DNA of 64,000 nucleotides from Flavobacterium glycines (GTDB lineage: Bacteria; Bacteroidota; Bacteroidia; Flavobacteriales; Flavobacteriaceae). This document shows, in pieces, positions 43,151 to 53,390 of the stretch (positions are counted from its first letter, which is position 1; each line of letters begins with the position of its first letter). The position numbers and the translations under genes are program-made. The stretch covers positions 62,001 through 126,000 of the forward strand of contig NZ_FNEO01000001.1 of assembly GCF_900100165.1 (NCBI RefSeq), written 5' to 3'. Under the pieces are notes generated by a model. The model saw nothing but the letters and a program-made list of their open reading frames with translations. It was not told the origin of the DNA and searched no databases.

Positions 43151-45319
43151 TTAAAGATTTTCAATTATAAAATTAGTCATCTTATTAAACAGCTGAATTC
43201 GGGTCATTCCACCGTAAATCCCATGATTGCAATCCGGATAAATCTGGGAATCAAATTGTTTATTCGCCTGAATTAAGGCATTCATCATTTCCATCGAATT
43301 TTGCAAATGCACATTATCATCGGCACTTCCGTGAATCAAAAGATATTTTCCTTTTAAACGATTAGCAAAATTGATAGGCGAATTATCGTCATATCCACTC
43401 GCATTTTCCTGTGGTGTATGCATGTATCTTTCGGTATAAACCGAATCATAAAAACGCCAATTAGTCACCGGAGCTACCGCAATGGCCATTTTAAAAATGT
43501 CATTTCCTTTCAAAATACAATTAGAAGCCATAAATCCGCCGTAAGACCAGCCAAAAATCCCAATTCTACTTTTATCTACATAAGGATAATTCCCAATCAC
43601 TTTAGCGGCATCAATCTGATCTTCCACTTCGTATTTTCCTAATTGCAACTGCGTCACTTTCTTAAAAGCCGCTCCTTTAAAACCGGTTCCTCTGCCATCC
43701 ACACAAACCACAATATATCCTTGTTGAGTAAGCATCAAACACCAGTAATCATCAAGAGAATTCCATTGATTAGCTACTTGTTGTGAACCAGGACCCGAAT
43801 ATTGCGTCATAAAAACAGGATATTTTTTTGAAGCATCAAAATCTTTTGGTTTGATTATCCAGACATTGAGTTCATTGCCTTTCTCGGTTTTTAAAACAAA
43901 AAACTCTTTTGTTGGCAAATTATATTCTTTCAATCTGCCCGACAACGCAGCGTTATTTTGAATTACTTTTACTTCTTTCCCTGATTTCACTTCATTCAAA
44001 GTATAAGTAGTAGGCTGAGTTGCGCTTGAAAAAGTACGAATATAATAATCAAAATTAGGACTAAAAGTAGCCTCATTAGTTCCTAATTCATTAGACAAAG
44101 CCACCTTATTATTTCCCTTCAGGCCTATTTTATAAACGCCTCGATTGATAGAACCATTTTCGGTTGATTGATAAAAAACAGTATTGGTTTTCTCATCCAA
44201 CCCATAAAAAGCAGTCACTTCCCAGTTTCCTTTAGTCACTTGATTTTTCAACTGCCCCGTTTTATCGTAATAATAAATATGATTGAATCCGTCTTTTTCA
44301 CTTGTCCAGATAAAACTATTATCCTTTAAAAAAGTAAGATTATCGGTTACATCAACATAAGCTTTATCCTTCTCATTCAAAACCACTTTTTTAGCAGCTG
44401 AATTTCCGTCAATAAAAAGCAGGTCTAAATTATCCTGATGACGATTTAAAACCTGAGCCGACAAAACATTGGCATCATTAGTCCATTTTATTCTGGCAAT
44501 ATAGAAATCGGTATAATTACTCAAGTTCACCGTTTTGGAATCTTTTGAAACCACATCAAAAATATATAACGAGACCTCCGAGTTCTTCTCTCCTGCTTTT
44601 GGATATTTAAAAGTATTCACCGCAGGATACAATTCCTTATTGAAAACCGTCATTGAAAACTCAGGCACTTGTGATTCATCAAATCGGATGTAAACAATCT
44701 TTTTGCTGTCGGCAGACCAATCAAAAGCCCTTACAAATTCAAATTCTTCCTCATAAACCCAGTCGCAAATTCCGTTAATAATTGCATTTTTCTGTCCATC
44801 AGTCGTAATCTGAGTTGTTATTTTTGATGCTAAATCATAAACATACAAATTATTCTCTCTGGCAAAAGCAATCTTCGTTCCATCAGGAGAAAATGTAGGT
44901 TCCTGAATTTGGAAATCAAACAATCGGGTCAATTCCTTTTTCGAAATATCATACAAATAGTAATCAGCAGTAAAGGAATGACGGTAAATCTGATTGGAAT
45001 TACAAGCCAGCAACAGCATTTTTTCATTCGAATCAAAAACATAACTATCAATCCCCGGCATGCCTTTATGATCTTTAGAATCAATAATCGTGGCTGTTTT
45101 TTGCAAAGTCGCAAAATCATACAAGTCAATCTGCGTGGACTGTGCCGACTGATTGTAATTCAAAACCGTATATTGATTAGATTTTTGTAACGAATGCAAC
45201 TCATCCATATCCTGAGTCCGAAACATTCCGCGATAAATCGATTCAACAGAAATTTTTTGTTGTCCAAAAATACTCGCTGTCAACAAAAACAAAACGAAAG
45301 GCAGCAACTTATGCTTCAT
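43151..45319 (-). CDS. Dipeptidyl peptidase IV (prolyl oligopeptidase family S9)
   Basis: Removes X-Pro or X-Ala dipeptides from peptide N-termini. The 722-aa protein has a signal peptide (MKHKLLPFVLFLLTASIFGQQ), an eight-bladed beta-propeller (DPPIV_N, about 90-450) and a C-terminal alpha/beta hydrolase with catalytic Ser in IFGWSYGGFMAS, Asp in IHGSADDNVHLQN and His in DCNHGIYGG. The substrate-binding Glu pair appears in DWVYEEEFEFVRAFDW. Probably periplasmic, supplying dipeptides to the POT transporter downstream. Confidence 0.96.
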   Translation of the reverse strand: MKHKLLPFVLFLLTASIFGQQKISVESIYRGMFRTQDMDELHSLQKSNQYTVLNYNQSAQSTQIDLYDFATLQKTATIIDSKDHKGMPGIDSYVFDSNEKMLLLACNSNQIYRHSFTADYYLYDISKKELTRLFDFQIQEPTFSPDGTKIAFARENNLYVYDLASKITTQITTDGQKNAIINGICDWVYEEEFEFVRAFDWSADSKKIVYIRFDESQVPEFSMTVFNKELYPAVNTFKYPKAGEKNSEVSLYIFDVVSKDSKTVNLSNYTDFYIARIKWTNDANVLSAQVLNRHQDNLDLLFIDGNSAAKKVVLNEKDKAYVDVTDNLTFLKDNSFIWTSEKDGFNHIYYYDKTGQLKNQVTKGNWEVTAFYGLDEKTNTVFYQSTENGSINRGVYKIGLKGNNKVALSNELGTNEATFSPNFDYYIRTFSSATQPTTYTLNEVKSGKEVKVIQNNAALSGRLKEYNLPTKEFFVLKTEKGNELNVWIIKPKDFDASKKYPVFMTQYSGPGSQQVANQWNSLDDYWCLMLTQQGYIVVCVDGRGTGFKGAAFKKVTQLQLGKYEVEDQIDAAKVIGNYPYVDKSRIGIFGWSYGGFMASNCILKGNDIFKMAIAVAPVTNWRFYDSVYTERYMHTPQENASGYDDNSPINFANRLKGKYLLIHGSADDNVHLQNSMEMMNALIQANKQFDSQIYPDCNHGIYGGMTRIQLFNKMTNFIIENL

Positions 45320-45463
45320 AAATTTAAGTATAAATAAAAGTACCCCAATTTTAATAAAAAAACTACAATTATCTCACATTTGACTTATATAATTATACTT
45401 AACAAAATAACAATAATCCCATTTATTGACACTAAATTAATGGCAAATAAAAAGGCTAAAACG

Positions 45464-45471
45464 TATCTTTG
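45464..45471 (+). promoter_or_regulatory. Promoter -7 element for the HMG-CoA reductase gene
   Basis: TATCTTTG matches TAnnTTTG, 28 nt before the ATG at 45500. It lies inside the upstream extension of the frame (open to 45380), which is therefore not used. Confidence 0.68.
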
Positions 45472-45499
45472 CGCCACATTACACTATAATCCACTGAAA

Positions 45500-46819
45500 A
45501 TGAACAAAGCCGTAGCAGGATTCTCTAAATTATCAAAAGAAGAAAAAATAAACTGGATTGCCTCAGCCTATTTTTCAAATCCGGAAAATGCCATCCAATT
45601 ATTAAAAAAATACTGGAACAGCGACGAAAAACTCCAAAAACTACACGATGAATTTATAGAAAACACCATCAGTAATTTCTATATTCCGCTGGGAGTTGCT
45701 CCTAATTTCCTTATCAACGGAAAATACCACACCATTCCAATGGCTATCGAAGAAAGTTCGGTAGTAGCTGCTGCATCAAAGGCCGCAAAATTCTGGTCAA
45801 CAAGAGGCGGTTTTAAAACCACGGTGATCAATACCGAAAAAATCGGTCAGGTTCATTTTATGTACAAAGGAGATGTTTCTAAACTGGATTTGTTTTTTAC
45901 ACAAACCAAAGCCAAATTCTTTTCAGAAACAGAACATCTGACTAAAAACATGCAACAACGTGGCGGTGGGATTCTGGACATTACACTGGAAGACAAAACC
46001 ACTCTATTAGCTAATTATTTCCAACTCCATGCTACTTTTGAAACCAAAGACAGTATGGGAGCTAATTTTATCAACTCCTGTTTAGAGCAATTTGCTAACA
46101 TCTTAAAATCAGAAGCGCAGGCTTATGAAATTTTTACCGAAGAAGAAAAAAACATCGAAGTGGTGATGAGTATTCTTTCGAACTATGTCCCCAATTGTAT
46201 TGTTCGCGCAGAAGTTTCCTGTCCTGTGGAAGACTTAGCCGAAAAACATATTGAAAATCCTCAGCTTTTTGCAGAACGATTTGTTCAGGCGGTACAAATT
46301 GCCGAAGTGGAACCTTTCCGCGCTGTAACGCATAACAAAGGAATCATGAACGGGATTGATGCTGTCATTCTGGCTACAGGTAATGATTTCAGAGCCGTAG
46401 AAGCCGGAATTCATGCTTATGCTGCCAAAGCAGGGCAATACAGCAGTTTGTCTCATGCTAAAATCGAAAATGGTATTTTCAGTTTTTGGCTCGAAGTTCC
46501 TTTAGCCTTAGGAACTGTGGGTGGATTAACCAGTTTGCATCCTTTGGTTAAACTTTCATTAGAAATGCTGGAGAATCCTTCCGCAAAAGAATTAATGGAA
46601 ATTGTGGCCGTTGCCGGATTAGCACAAAATTTTGCTGCTTTGCGTTCACTAACTACAACAGGCATTCAGGACGGTCACATGAAAATGCACCTAAACAATA
46701 TCTTAAATCAATTGGAAGCCACAAATGAAGAGCGTCATTTGGTACAAAAACACTTTAAGCACCACGTTGTATCTCATAGTGGAGTAGTCAACTTTGTAGA
46801 AAGTTTGAGAAAAAAATAA
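45500..46819 (+). CDS. Hydroxymethylglutaryl-CoA reductase, class II
   Basis: Produces or consumes mevalonate; in flavobacteria it serves the mevalonate route to isoprenoids. The 439-aa protein has PMAIEESSVVAAASKAAKFWSTRGGF (substrate-binding Glu), AVTHNKGIMNGIDAVILATGNDFRAVEAG (catalytic Lys/Asp region) and LALGTVGGLTSLHPLVKLSLEML. The catalytic His is probably in KHHVVSHSGVV near the C-terminus. The gene after it is a GHMP kinase, so the pair forms a mevalonate-pathway unit. Confidence 0.93.
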   Translation: MNKAVAGFSKLSKEEKINWIASAYFSNPENAIQLLKKYWNSDEKLQKLHDEFIENTISNFYIPLGVAPNFLINGKYHTIPMAIEESSVVAAASKAAKFWSTRGGFKTTVINTEKIGQVHFMYKGDVSKLDLFFTQTKAKFFSETEHLTKNMQQRGGGILDITLEDKTTLLANYFQLHATFETKDSMGANFINSCLEQFANILKSEAQAYEIFTEEEKNIEVVMSILSNYVPNCIVRAEVSCPVEDLAEKHIENPQLFAERFVQAVQIAEVEPFRAVTHNKGIMNGIDAVILATGNDFRAVEAGIHAYAAKAGQYSSLSHAKIENGIFSFWLEVPLALGTVGGLTSLHPLVKLSLEMLENPSAKELMEIVAVAGLAQNFAALRSLTTTGIQDGHMKMHLNNILNQLEATNEERHLVQKHFKHHVVSHSGVVNFVESLRKK

Positions 46820-46849
46820 TTGTATTAGTGAAATCATTCAAATTCTAAA

Positions 46850-47773
46850 ATGAATACCAAAAAAACATTCTACAGTAACGGAAAACTATTAATCACTGCC
46901 GAATATTTAGTTTTAGACGGCGCTAAAGCTTTGGCATTGCCAACAAAATTTGGTCAAAACCTAACGATAGAAGAAAAAGACAATCCGGGAATCTTATGGA
47001 CAAGTTATGACAGTGATGACAGTATCTGGTTTGAAGAAAACATTACATTTTCAGAAATTACAAATCCAACAGATTCAAAAGAAGATACCATAAAACACAC
47101 CCTAATAAAGATTCTTCATGAAGCCTATTTATTAAATCCTGATTTTATAAAACAATCAAAAGGCTACAAGATTAAAACCGAATTGACTTTTCCTAAAAAA
47201 TGGGGACTAGGCACATCTTCTACACTTATCAACAACATTGCCCAATGGCTAAAAATTGATGCTTTTGAATTATTGAAAAAGAGTTTCGGAGGAAGCGGTT
47301 ACGATATTGCCTGTGCACAAAATAACGCACCAATTATTTACCAATTAAAAAATGGCAAACCCAAAGTAGAAATCATTAATTTCCATCCTGCCTTTGCAGA
47401 CAAAATCTATTTTGTATACTTAAACAAAAAACAAAGCAGCAAAGCTGCGATAGCCAATTACAGAAAAAACAAAAACAACAATACCGAAAAGAATATATTA
47501 AAAATAGACAAAATCACCCACGAAATTGTTTATGCCAAAACTGCCGGCGCAATGGCTCTTGCTATAGCCAATCACGAAGCATTTATGAGTACCATTTTAG
47601 AAACAACTACCGCCAAAGAAGATTTATTTTCTGATTTTATCGGCGAAATAAAAAGCCTGGGCGCTTGGGGCGGTGATTTCATCATGGTAATTTCTGAAGT
47701 AAATCCTATCACTTATTTTACCTCTAAAGGTTTTAATACAATCATTGCTTACAAAGACATGATTTTAGATTAA
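46850..47773 (+). CDS. GYDIA-type GHMP kinase (mevalonate-pathway kinase candidate)
   Basis: A 307-aa small-molecule kinase of the GHMP superfamily. It has the N-terminal SNGKLLITAEYLVLDGAKALALPT, the ATP loop KKWGLGTSSTLINNIAQWL and FGGSGYDIACAQ, the GYDIA motif that gives the group its name, plus a C-terminal LGAWGGDFIMVI. Adjacent HMG-CoA reductase and shared strand imply mevalonate or phosphomevalonate as substrate, but which one cannot be read from sequence. A strong two-way terminator follows. Confidence 0.9.
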   Translation: MNTKKTFYSNGKLLITAEYLVLDGAKALALPTKFGQNLTIEEKDNPGILWTSYDSDDSIWFEENITFSEITNPTDSKEDTIKHTLIKILHEAYLLNPDFIKQSKGYKIKTELTFPKKWGLGTSSTLINNIAQWLKIDAFELLKKSFGGSGYDIACAQNNAPIIYQLKNGKPKVEIINFHPAFADKIYFVYLNKKQSSKAAIANYRKNKNNNTEKNILKIDKITHEIVYAKTAGAMALAIANHEAFMSTILETTTAKEDLFSDFIGEIKSLGAWGGDFIMVISEVNPITYFTSKGFNTIIAYKDMILD

Positions 47774-47789
47774 ACTTCTAAAAAACCAT

Positions 47790-47836
47790 AAAAAAACGTC
47801 CCGTTTTGATAGTAGTCAAAACGGGACGTTTTTTAT
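47790..47836. terminator. Bidirectional terminator between GHMP kinase and PPIase genes
   Basis: AACGTCCCGTTTTGA (47795-47809) pairs perfectly with TCAAAACGGGACGTT (47816-47830), flanked by A6 and T6. A 15-bp stem serving both convergent genes. Confidence 0.94.
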
Positions 47837-47859
47837 GAAATTAAAATTAATCTATAATA

Positions 47860-49959
47860 CTAGAAGTTAAATTGTCTACGGTTATCTTTGATATCAGCGA
47901 TGTCTTTAAGAGCAGGTAATACTCTGTTAACATCTCCTGCTGATTGCGCTTTAACTTTAGCAACATAAGGCGCTACATCTTTTACAGCCGGAGCTTTAAC
48001 AATACTTGTTGTTTTTACTACATAAACTCCTGTATTTCCTTCAATAGGAGCAGAAACTTTGTTAGCAGCTAAAGCAAATGCACTTCCTACCACTCTTGGT
48101 TCCTGACCTACACCACCATTTAATACCGGATTATCCAAAGTAACATTAACAGCTTGTTCTACTTTACCTCCTGTTGCTTTAGCAATAGCTTCAAGAGAAG
48201 AACCTGCCATTTTAGCTTTTAGCATTTCCGCTTTTTTAACATTTTTCAATTTAGTTTCAATAAATGGTCTTACCTGATCAATTGGAGCAAATCCTGAATC
48301 GTCAATGTTTTTAACTGTAGCAATTACGTGACCAACATTAGCAACTTCGAAACGTTTTACTGAACCCACTTTCGTATCAGCTTCAAAAGCCCATCTTACA
48401 ATAGCTCTTTGATTTCCTAAAGCTCCAAAATTCTCATCCATTGCTTTTACTGAAACCGCAGGAGTAACAGTTAACTTCATTGACTTGGCAACTTTTTCAA
48501 AATCGTTACCGGCAGCATCCATTTCAAACTTTGTTGCCTGAGTAAATACTTTATCTGAAGTCACTTCAGATGGTTCTAATTTTTGAGCTACAGTAGCTAA
48601 ACGCACTCCGTCTTGTTTATCAGTAACTTTAATAATATGAAATCCAAATTGAGTTTCAACTAAACCTACTTTTCCAATTCCATTATTGAATACAAAATCA
48701 CTAAATGGTTTTACCATTTGACCAGGTCCAAAATAACCTAAATCACCACCTTGCTGTGCAGATGAATCATCAGAATATTGGAATGCTAACATCATGAAAC
48801 TTTCCGGATTAGCATTTACCTGAGCCAATACTTCTTCGGCTTTAACTTTAGCTTCTTCTTTAGTTCTTTTTTCTCTTTGGTTAGGAACCTGAGCTCCTTC
48901 ATAACTAATTAAGATATGACTAGCTTTTGCATTTACACCTAATTTTTTACCTAATGATTTAGAAATACAATAGTAGTTTCCAAAAACATAAGGTCCGTAA
49001 ACTGCACCAGGAGCTAAATTGTATAATTGCTCAGCATCAACAGCAGGCAAATCTTTTTTGGCTACATAAGAAGAATCATAAGGGATATCCGAATTTGAAT
49101 TTACAAATTCAACTGGATTAGCAGTTGTTCTGAATCCGGCTACAGTATCATTTTTACCTGTTGCCTGATTATAAACCACACTTCCTGATAATAAGCTGGT
49201 GATTTTTGCTTTAACATCAGCCACATCTTCTTTAGAAGGTTTGTCTTCGATTAAAACATACTCTACTGAACGAGATTCATCAGCCTTGTATCTTTTTTCA
49301 TTTTTCTTCATGTACTCTAAAATCTCAGCATCAGTAACCTTAACTTCACTGTCTTTGATTGAAGAAAACAATGCTCCTACGTATGAAAAATTAGCTTTAT
49401 TAGCTTCCATTTCATATTTCAATTTCCCTTCAGCTTTAGTAGTATAATTAGCTGCTTTTACCAGTGTGCTGTAAATTTGATATTTAGCATTCAGCTCAGC
49501 ATCTTTTTCTCTTTCTTTTAAGTACTCAGCCTGAGCAGGATTAGCCTTAAAATATTCTTTGAATTTAGCCAAATCAAACATTCCTGCAGCGTTCAGAAAC
49601 ATTGGATTTTGACCGATATTCTGATCAGCCTTTAGAACTTCGATGATGTGTTTTTCACCTACTCTCAATCCTAATTTATCAAATTCAGAAGTCAATAAAG
49701 CCACAGAAACTTCTTGTTCCCAAACTCTGTTAGCTGCTGCTGTAGAAGTGATTCCCTGACCACTTTTTTCAACATTACTTACTTTAATTCTAAAATCCTC
49801 AAATGAAATATCTTTTCCGTTGATACTTCCAACATCTTTTGAACTTTGACTAAAAGTCCCTTTCCCAATTAGATCTTGGATAACAAATGCAAATAAAGCA
49901 AATGCAATAAGTCCAATCATTAAAGCGGAACGCTGTCTAATTTTTGATAAAACTGCCAT
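47860..49959 (-). CDS. PpiD/SurA-like periplasmic peptidyl-prolyl isomerase
   Basis: An inner-membrane-anchored chaperone and PPIase for exported proteins. The 699-aa product from ATG 49959 begins MAVLSKIRQRSALMIGLIAFALFAFVIQDL (one membrane helix), then a SurA_N-like region (about 35-240) and one parvulin domain (about 340-450; ASHILISYEG, FQYSDDSSAQQGGDLGYFGPGQMV), then a second, degenerate parvulin-like segment. The first possible start (50001) adds 14 residues without support. It is last in a minus-strand envelope cluster. Confidence 0.93.
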   Translation of the reverse strand: MAVLSKIRQRSALMIGLIAFALFAFVIQDLIGKGTFSQSSKDVGSINGKDISFEDFRIKVSNVEKSGQGITSTAAANRVWEQEVSVALLTSEFDKLGLRVGEKHIIEVLKADQNIGQNPMFLNAAGMFDLAKFKEYFKANPAQAEYLKEREKDAELNAKYQIYSTLVKAANYTTKAEGKLKYEMEANKANFSYVGALFSSIKDSEVKVTDAEILEYMKKNEKRYKADESRSVEYVLIEDKPSKEDVADVKAKITSLLSGSVVYNQATGKNDTVAGFRTTANPVEFVNSNSDIPYDSSYVAKKDLPAVDAEQLYNLAPGAVYGPYVFGNYYCISKSLGKKLGVNAKASHILISYEGAQVPNQREKRTKEEAKVKAEEVLAQVNANPESFMMLAFQYSDDSSAQQGGDLGYFGPGQMVKPFSDFVFNNGIGKVGLVETQFGFHIIKVTDKQDGVRLATVAQKLEPSEVTSDKVFTQATKFEMDAAGNDFEKVAKSMKLTVTPAVSVKAMDENFGALGNQRAIVRWAFEADTKVGSVKRFEVANVGHVIATVKNIDDSGFAPIDQVRPFIETKLKNVKKAEMLKAKMAGSSLEAIAKATGGKVEQAVNVTLDNPVLNGGVGQEPRVVGSAFALAANKVSAPIEGNTGVYVVKTTSIVKAPAVKDVAPYVAKVKAQSAGDVNRVLPALKDIADIKDNRRQFNF

Positions 49960-50066
49960 TTTTATTGTTGTTAATTTTATATTCAGTTTGCGAAAATACA
50001 ATTATCTCGCTAATAACAATACAAGTAACGTTTTATTTTAAAAGATTTTTCACTTTTCTAAAAAAA

Positions 50067-51326
50067 TTACTCTTTTACTGTCATTTTTACTAATTCTATT
50101 TTTTTGTTTGTTGCTTCTTCTATCACAAAATGATAACTTCCAATTGTGATTACAGCGCCTTTTTGAGGGATTTCTTTAGTAAAATCGACAATAAAACCTC
50201 CCAGAGTTCCGTAAGAATCACTCTCCGGTATTTGCAATTTATACGTCTGATTTAAATATTCCACATCAAAACGTGTTGAAAAAAGATAAACATTCTCTTC
50301 CAATTCTTTTTCTATCAATTCCTCATCAGAATCATGCTCATCCTCGATTTCACCGAAAAGCTCTTCGACAATATCTTCCACCGTAATTATTCCCGATGTC
50401 CCTCCGTATTCATCCAAAACTACCGCTACACTTTTTCGCTTTTTGATAAGCAAATCCATAACGTCTTTGATATAAATGGTTTCCGGAACAAATTCTACCG
50501 AAATCACTACTGTTTTAATGTTCTTTGGTTTTTTAAACAAATCAAAAGAATGCACATAACCTACGATTTCATCCAATGAATTTTCATAAACCAATATCTT
50601 AGAATAACCTGTTTCAACAAACAATTCTTTTAATTCCGTTACCGAATCAAATAAATCAACTGCCACAATCTCGGTACGGGGCGTCATAATATCTCTTGCT
50701 TTCACTCCGGAAAACTCCAATGCATTTTGAAATATCTGAATTTCAGAATCTACTTCTTCATGATCTTCCACGGTACTCATTTGTTCTGTGATGTAATTCC
50801 CTAATTCCACTTTAGAAAAGTACAACTGTATCTGATCCCCTTCAGTTCTGAAAAATCGTTTCAAAACAAAATCGGAAACCCAAATGATAAAAGAGGAAAC
50901 AGAATAAAACAGTAAGTAAAAAAGATAAGCCGGAACTGCAAAAAACTTAATCAAAGTATTCGAATAAATCTGAAAAAATACTTTTGGAAAAAACTCCGCC
51001 GTAATCAAAACGATTAAAGTAGAGAGTACAGTTTGAGCAAATAAAATAAAAAAATCAGAAAATGGATAATTCAAAGACTGAATCCATTCCATTAAAAGAT
51101 CTCCCATAAAAAACCCGTAAACAACCAATGCAATATTGTTACCAATGAGCATTGCTGCTATAAATTTTGAGGGTTTCTCAGTAAGTTTAGTAAGTATTTT
51201 TGAAATAAAACTATCTTGTTTTTTTTCAATTTCAAGATAGATTTTATTGGAAGAGATGAATGCAATTTCCATCCCTGAAAAAAAAGCAGATAGTATTAAA
51301 CATAGTATTATAATACTAATTTCCAT
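50067..51326 (-). CDS. CNNM/CorC (hemolysin) family membrane protein
   Basis: A 419-aa inner-membrane protein with a DUF21 domain (four membrane segments; SAFFSGMEIAFISSNKIYLE), paired CBS domains (about 200-320; VKARDIMTPRTEIVAVD, KSVAVVLDEYGGTSGIITVEDIVEELFGEIEDEHD) and a C-terminal CorC_HlyC domain. Relatives act in Mg2+ handling; GldE of flavobacterial gliding belongs to the same family, but without gldD next to it I do not assign that name. It starts 3 nt after the stop of the small membrane protein upstream, so they are co-transcribed. Confidence 0.92.
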   Translation of the reverse strand: MEISIIILCLILSAFFSGMEIAFISSNKIYLEIEKKQDSFISKILTKLTEKPSKFIAAMLIGNNIALVVYGFFMGDLLMEWIQSLNYPFSDFFILFAQTVLSTLIVLITAEFFPKVFFQIYSNTLIKFFAVPAYLFYLLFYSVSSFIIWVSDFVLKRFFRTEGDQIQLYFSKVELGNYITEQMSTVEDHEEVDSEIQIFQNALEFSGVKARDIMTPRTEIVAVDLFDSVTELKELFVETGYSKILVYENSLDEIVGYVHSFDLFKKPKNIKTVVISVEFVPETIYIKDVMDLLIKKRKSVAVVLDEYGGTSGIITVEDIVEELFGEIEDEHDSDEELIEKELEENVYLFSTRFDVEYLNQTYKLQIPESDSYGTLGGFIVDFTKEIPQKGAVITIGSYHFVIEEATNKKIELVKMTVKE

Positions 51327-51329
51327 AAA

Positions 51330-51524
51330 CTATGATTTACGGTTACGATCCTGCATTTTTTTAGCAAAACGCCTTCTAAAGAAAAACATAAAAACACCCA
51401 AACCTGCTATTAAAAGACTCAACATTGGAGTTTCTTTAGGATTATTCCATTTTTCGATAGCATCGTAAACAAAAAAAGCTGAAAATATTAAATAAATATA
51501 GGGTGTATACTTTAAATAACTCAT
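51330..51524 (-). CDS. Hypothetical small membrane protein (64 aa)
   Basis: Two hydrophobic segments (about 8-21 and 34-48) and a strongly basic C-terminus (RRRFAKKMQDRNRKS). No family recognised. It sits between lptC and the CNNM gene with gaps of 19 and 3 nt on the same strand, so it is very likely a real, co-transcribed gene of the envelope cluster. Confidence 0.75.
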   Translation of the reverse strand: MSYLKYTPYIYLIFSAFFVYDAIEKWNNPKETPMLSLLIAGLGVFMFFFRRRFAKKMQDRNRKS

Positions 51525-51543
51525 AAGTGTGTTAAATTGAAAA

Positions 51544-52104
51544 TTATTCGGCTGTTAGAACTTCGCCTGTTATTCTTTGAGAATTAATTACTTTAAAATC
51601 TTTACTAAAATCAATTCCCTGACCGTTTGAAGCCCCTTTCAAGTCAGTAAATTTATATTTTTTCTCTGTAAAAAACCATTCATTTTTCTGGTCGTAATAC
51701 AATTGCTCTGTCTCAAGCATTTGCCCGTCCTGCGAAACAATTTTTACTTTACCTTGCAAATCAATGATATTAGTAAGCTTATACGAAATAGCATAATTAG
51801 AGGTTATGCGTGTTTTTTTCCCTTTTTTATCATAAACAGTTACCACTACTCCTTTTGGAAATTCAGTAAAAGGAAAATCTACTACGGCATAATCCAACAT
51901 TTTTGAACTGATCAATTCGGCTCTTATAAAACCCGAATCGGTATATTTCAAATTCACATTATCTGCATCACCTGTAGGAGTGAATTCAGCAATATTACTT
52001 TGCTGTACTTTTTTAAAATTACTTTCACACCCAAAAAACAGAGTCACGGCAAAGGCCATGACTACTATATAAAATTTATCTTTTTTGAATAAAAACATAA
52101 ACAA
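51544..52104 (-). CDS. lptC: LptC, LPS export periplasmic protein (lipoprotein form)
   Basis: Passes lipopolysaccharide from the LptBFG transporter to LptA across the periplasm. The 186-aa protein has a lipoprotein-type signal (lipobox LFFGC, Cys at about 26) and a LptC/OstA-like beta-jellyroll (ITSNYAISYKLTNIIDLQGKVKIVSQDGQMLETEQLYYDQ). E. coli LptC has a membrane helix instead; the lipid anchor is usual in Bacteroidota. It lies between the OMP gene and the small membrane protein. Confidence 0.9.
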   Translation of the reverse strand: MFMFLFKKDKFYIVVMAFAVTLFFGCESNFKKVQQSNIAEFTPTGDADNVNLKYTDSGFIRAELISSKMLDYAVVDFPFTEFPKGVVVTVYDKKGKKTRITSNYAISYKLTNIIDLQGKVKIVSQDGQMLETEQLYYDQKNEWFFTEKKYKFTDLKGASNGQGIDFSKDFKVINSQRITGEVLTAE

Positions 52105-52139
52105 AGTGATACTAAAAACTATTACTCTTATCTTGAAGA

Positions 52140-53390
52140 TTAGTCAAACTTTCTCTTAACAAACCATCTGTCATTGAATGAAAGTCCCACACTCAATTTA
52201 AGATAATTTTCCTGAACTAAACCAGCAGCAGTTGTTCCTCGTTTTCCAAATTCAAAACCCAGATTCACATTTGAAAAACTTCCTGTAATTGGCAATCCAA
52301 ATCCTAAACTAACTCCTTTATCTTTTATAGACTGTGAATTCACAACCAAACCGGTTTCTTCATATTTCAAACCTGCTCTGTAAACGATTCTTTTAAAATA
52401 ATTTGTAAAAGAATTGTAATTAGGAATAAAATACCCCCCAACACTATATTTCATTGCTTTTTCATAAGAAACATTCGAAGAAGCATTATAAGTATTAGCT
52501 AAATCCCCCTGACTGGCTGAAACAATTTGAGCTCCTATTAACCATTTCTTAGATTGCCCAATGCCTAAACCAAATTTCAATTCACTTGGTAAAGTCAATC
52601 TGTCATGAAATTTCTCTTCATCAGCACTTTCTACAGCAGAAAAATCAACTCCGTTAGTAGTAGTTACCACGGCTAGATTTCTGGAATTATCCGAAGCCAA
52701 TTTACTCTCTAATTTATAACTCAAACTACTATACAATCGCAACTTTTTATTCAGTTTCGCCTGATACATCGCTCCGAAATTAAAGTTTACTCCTGACAAA
52801 TCGGCTCTGTTTATTTCGCGACTTCCTGTATTAACTCCATTTACAAAAGTCAGATTGGTAGTTTCCACACGACCAAAATTATAATCTACATTGGCTCCTA
52901 CACTTAAATTTGGCAAAAACTTATAAGAAGCTGCAAAAAAAGCTTTATTCACACCTCCATTAGCATAATCACGACTACTGATTTCCCCTTCTGCATCAGA
53001 ATAAGAATTGATTTTATATCCAACAGATGAATACGGAATCAATCCAAAACCAATTCCTAATTTACCCATAGGCAATCCTACCGCCAAATAATCAAAAGTA
53101 GTTCTTTTGGCTTTTTCTGAACCGGAATCATTTTTTAAAGAAGTCAAATTATAAGTTCCACCAACAGTAAATGTGGTCAACTTAAGATTAGAAAAACTCG
53201 CCGGATTATCTAAATTAATATGAATACTATCCTGTTCTACCTGAACTCCGCCCATAGAACGACTTTCAATTGTCCCTTTAAATCGTACATCACCAATTCC
53301 GTAAAAAGAATAAGGAGATGAAGTTCCTTCCTGAGCTAAAGATACTAACGAAAAAAGTAAACAAAGGCTTGATATAATTTTTCTAATCAT
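52140..53390 (-). CDS. Outer-membrane beta-barrel protein (FadL/PorV-like)
   Basis: A 416-aa exported barrel: signal peptide (MIRKIISSLCLLFSLVSLAQE), then SSPYSFYGIGDVRFKGTIESRSMGGV and GLGIGQSKKWLIGAQ-type strands of the FadL/PorV-like class, ending LSVGLSFNDRWFVKRKFD. The substrate is unknown. It overlaps coaX by 8 nt and precedes lptC by 35 nt, so coaX-OMP-lptC form one unit. Confidence 0.85.
   Translation of the reverse strand: MIRKIISSLCLLFSLVSLAQEGTSSPYSFYGIGDVRFKGTIESRSMGGVQVEQDSIHINLDNPASFSNLKLTTFTVGGTYNLTSLKNDSGSEKAKRTTFDYLAVGLPMGKLGIGFGLIPYSSVGYKINSYSDAEGEISSRDYANGGVNKAFFAASYKFLPNLSVGANVDYNFGRVETTNLTFVNGVNTGSREINRADLSGVNFNFGAMYQAKLNKKLRLYSSLSYKLESKLASDNSRNLAVVTTTNGVDFSAVESADEEKFHDRLTLPSELKFGLGIGQSKKWLIGAQIVSASQGDLANTYNASSNVSYEKAMKYSVGGYFIPNYNSFTNYFKRIVYRAGLKYEETGLVVNSQSIKDKGVSLGFGLPITGSFSNVNLGFEFGKRGTTAAGLVQENYLKLSVGLSFNDRWFVKRKFD

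Noticed and set aside
45380..45499. Upstream start for HMG-CoA reductase
   Set aside because: An exact TAnnTTTG promoter (45464-45471) lies inside the extension and the extra residues show no family similarity.
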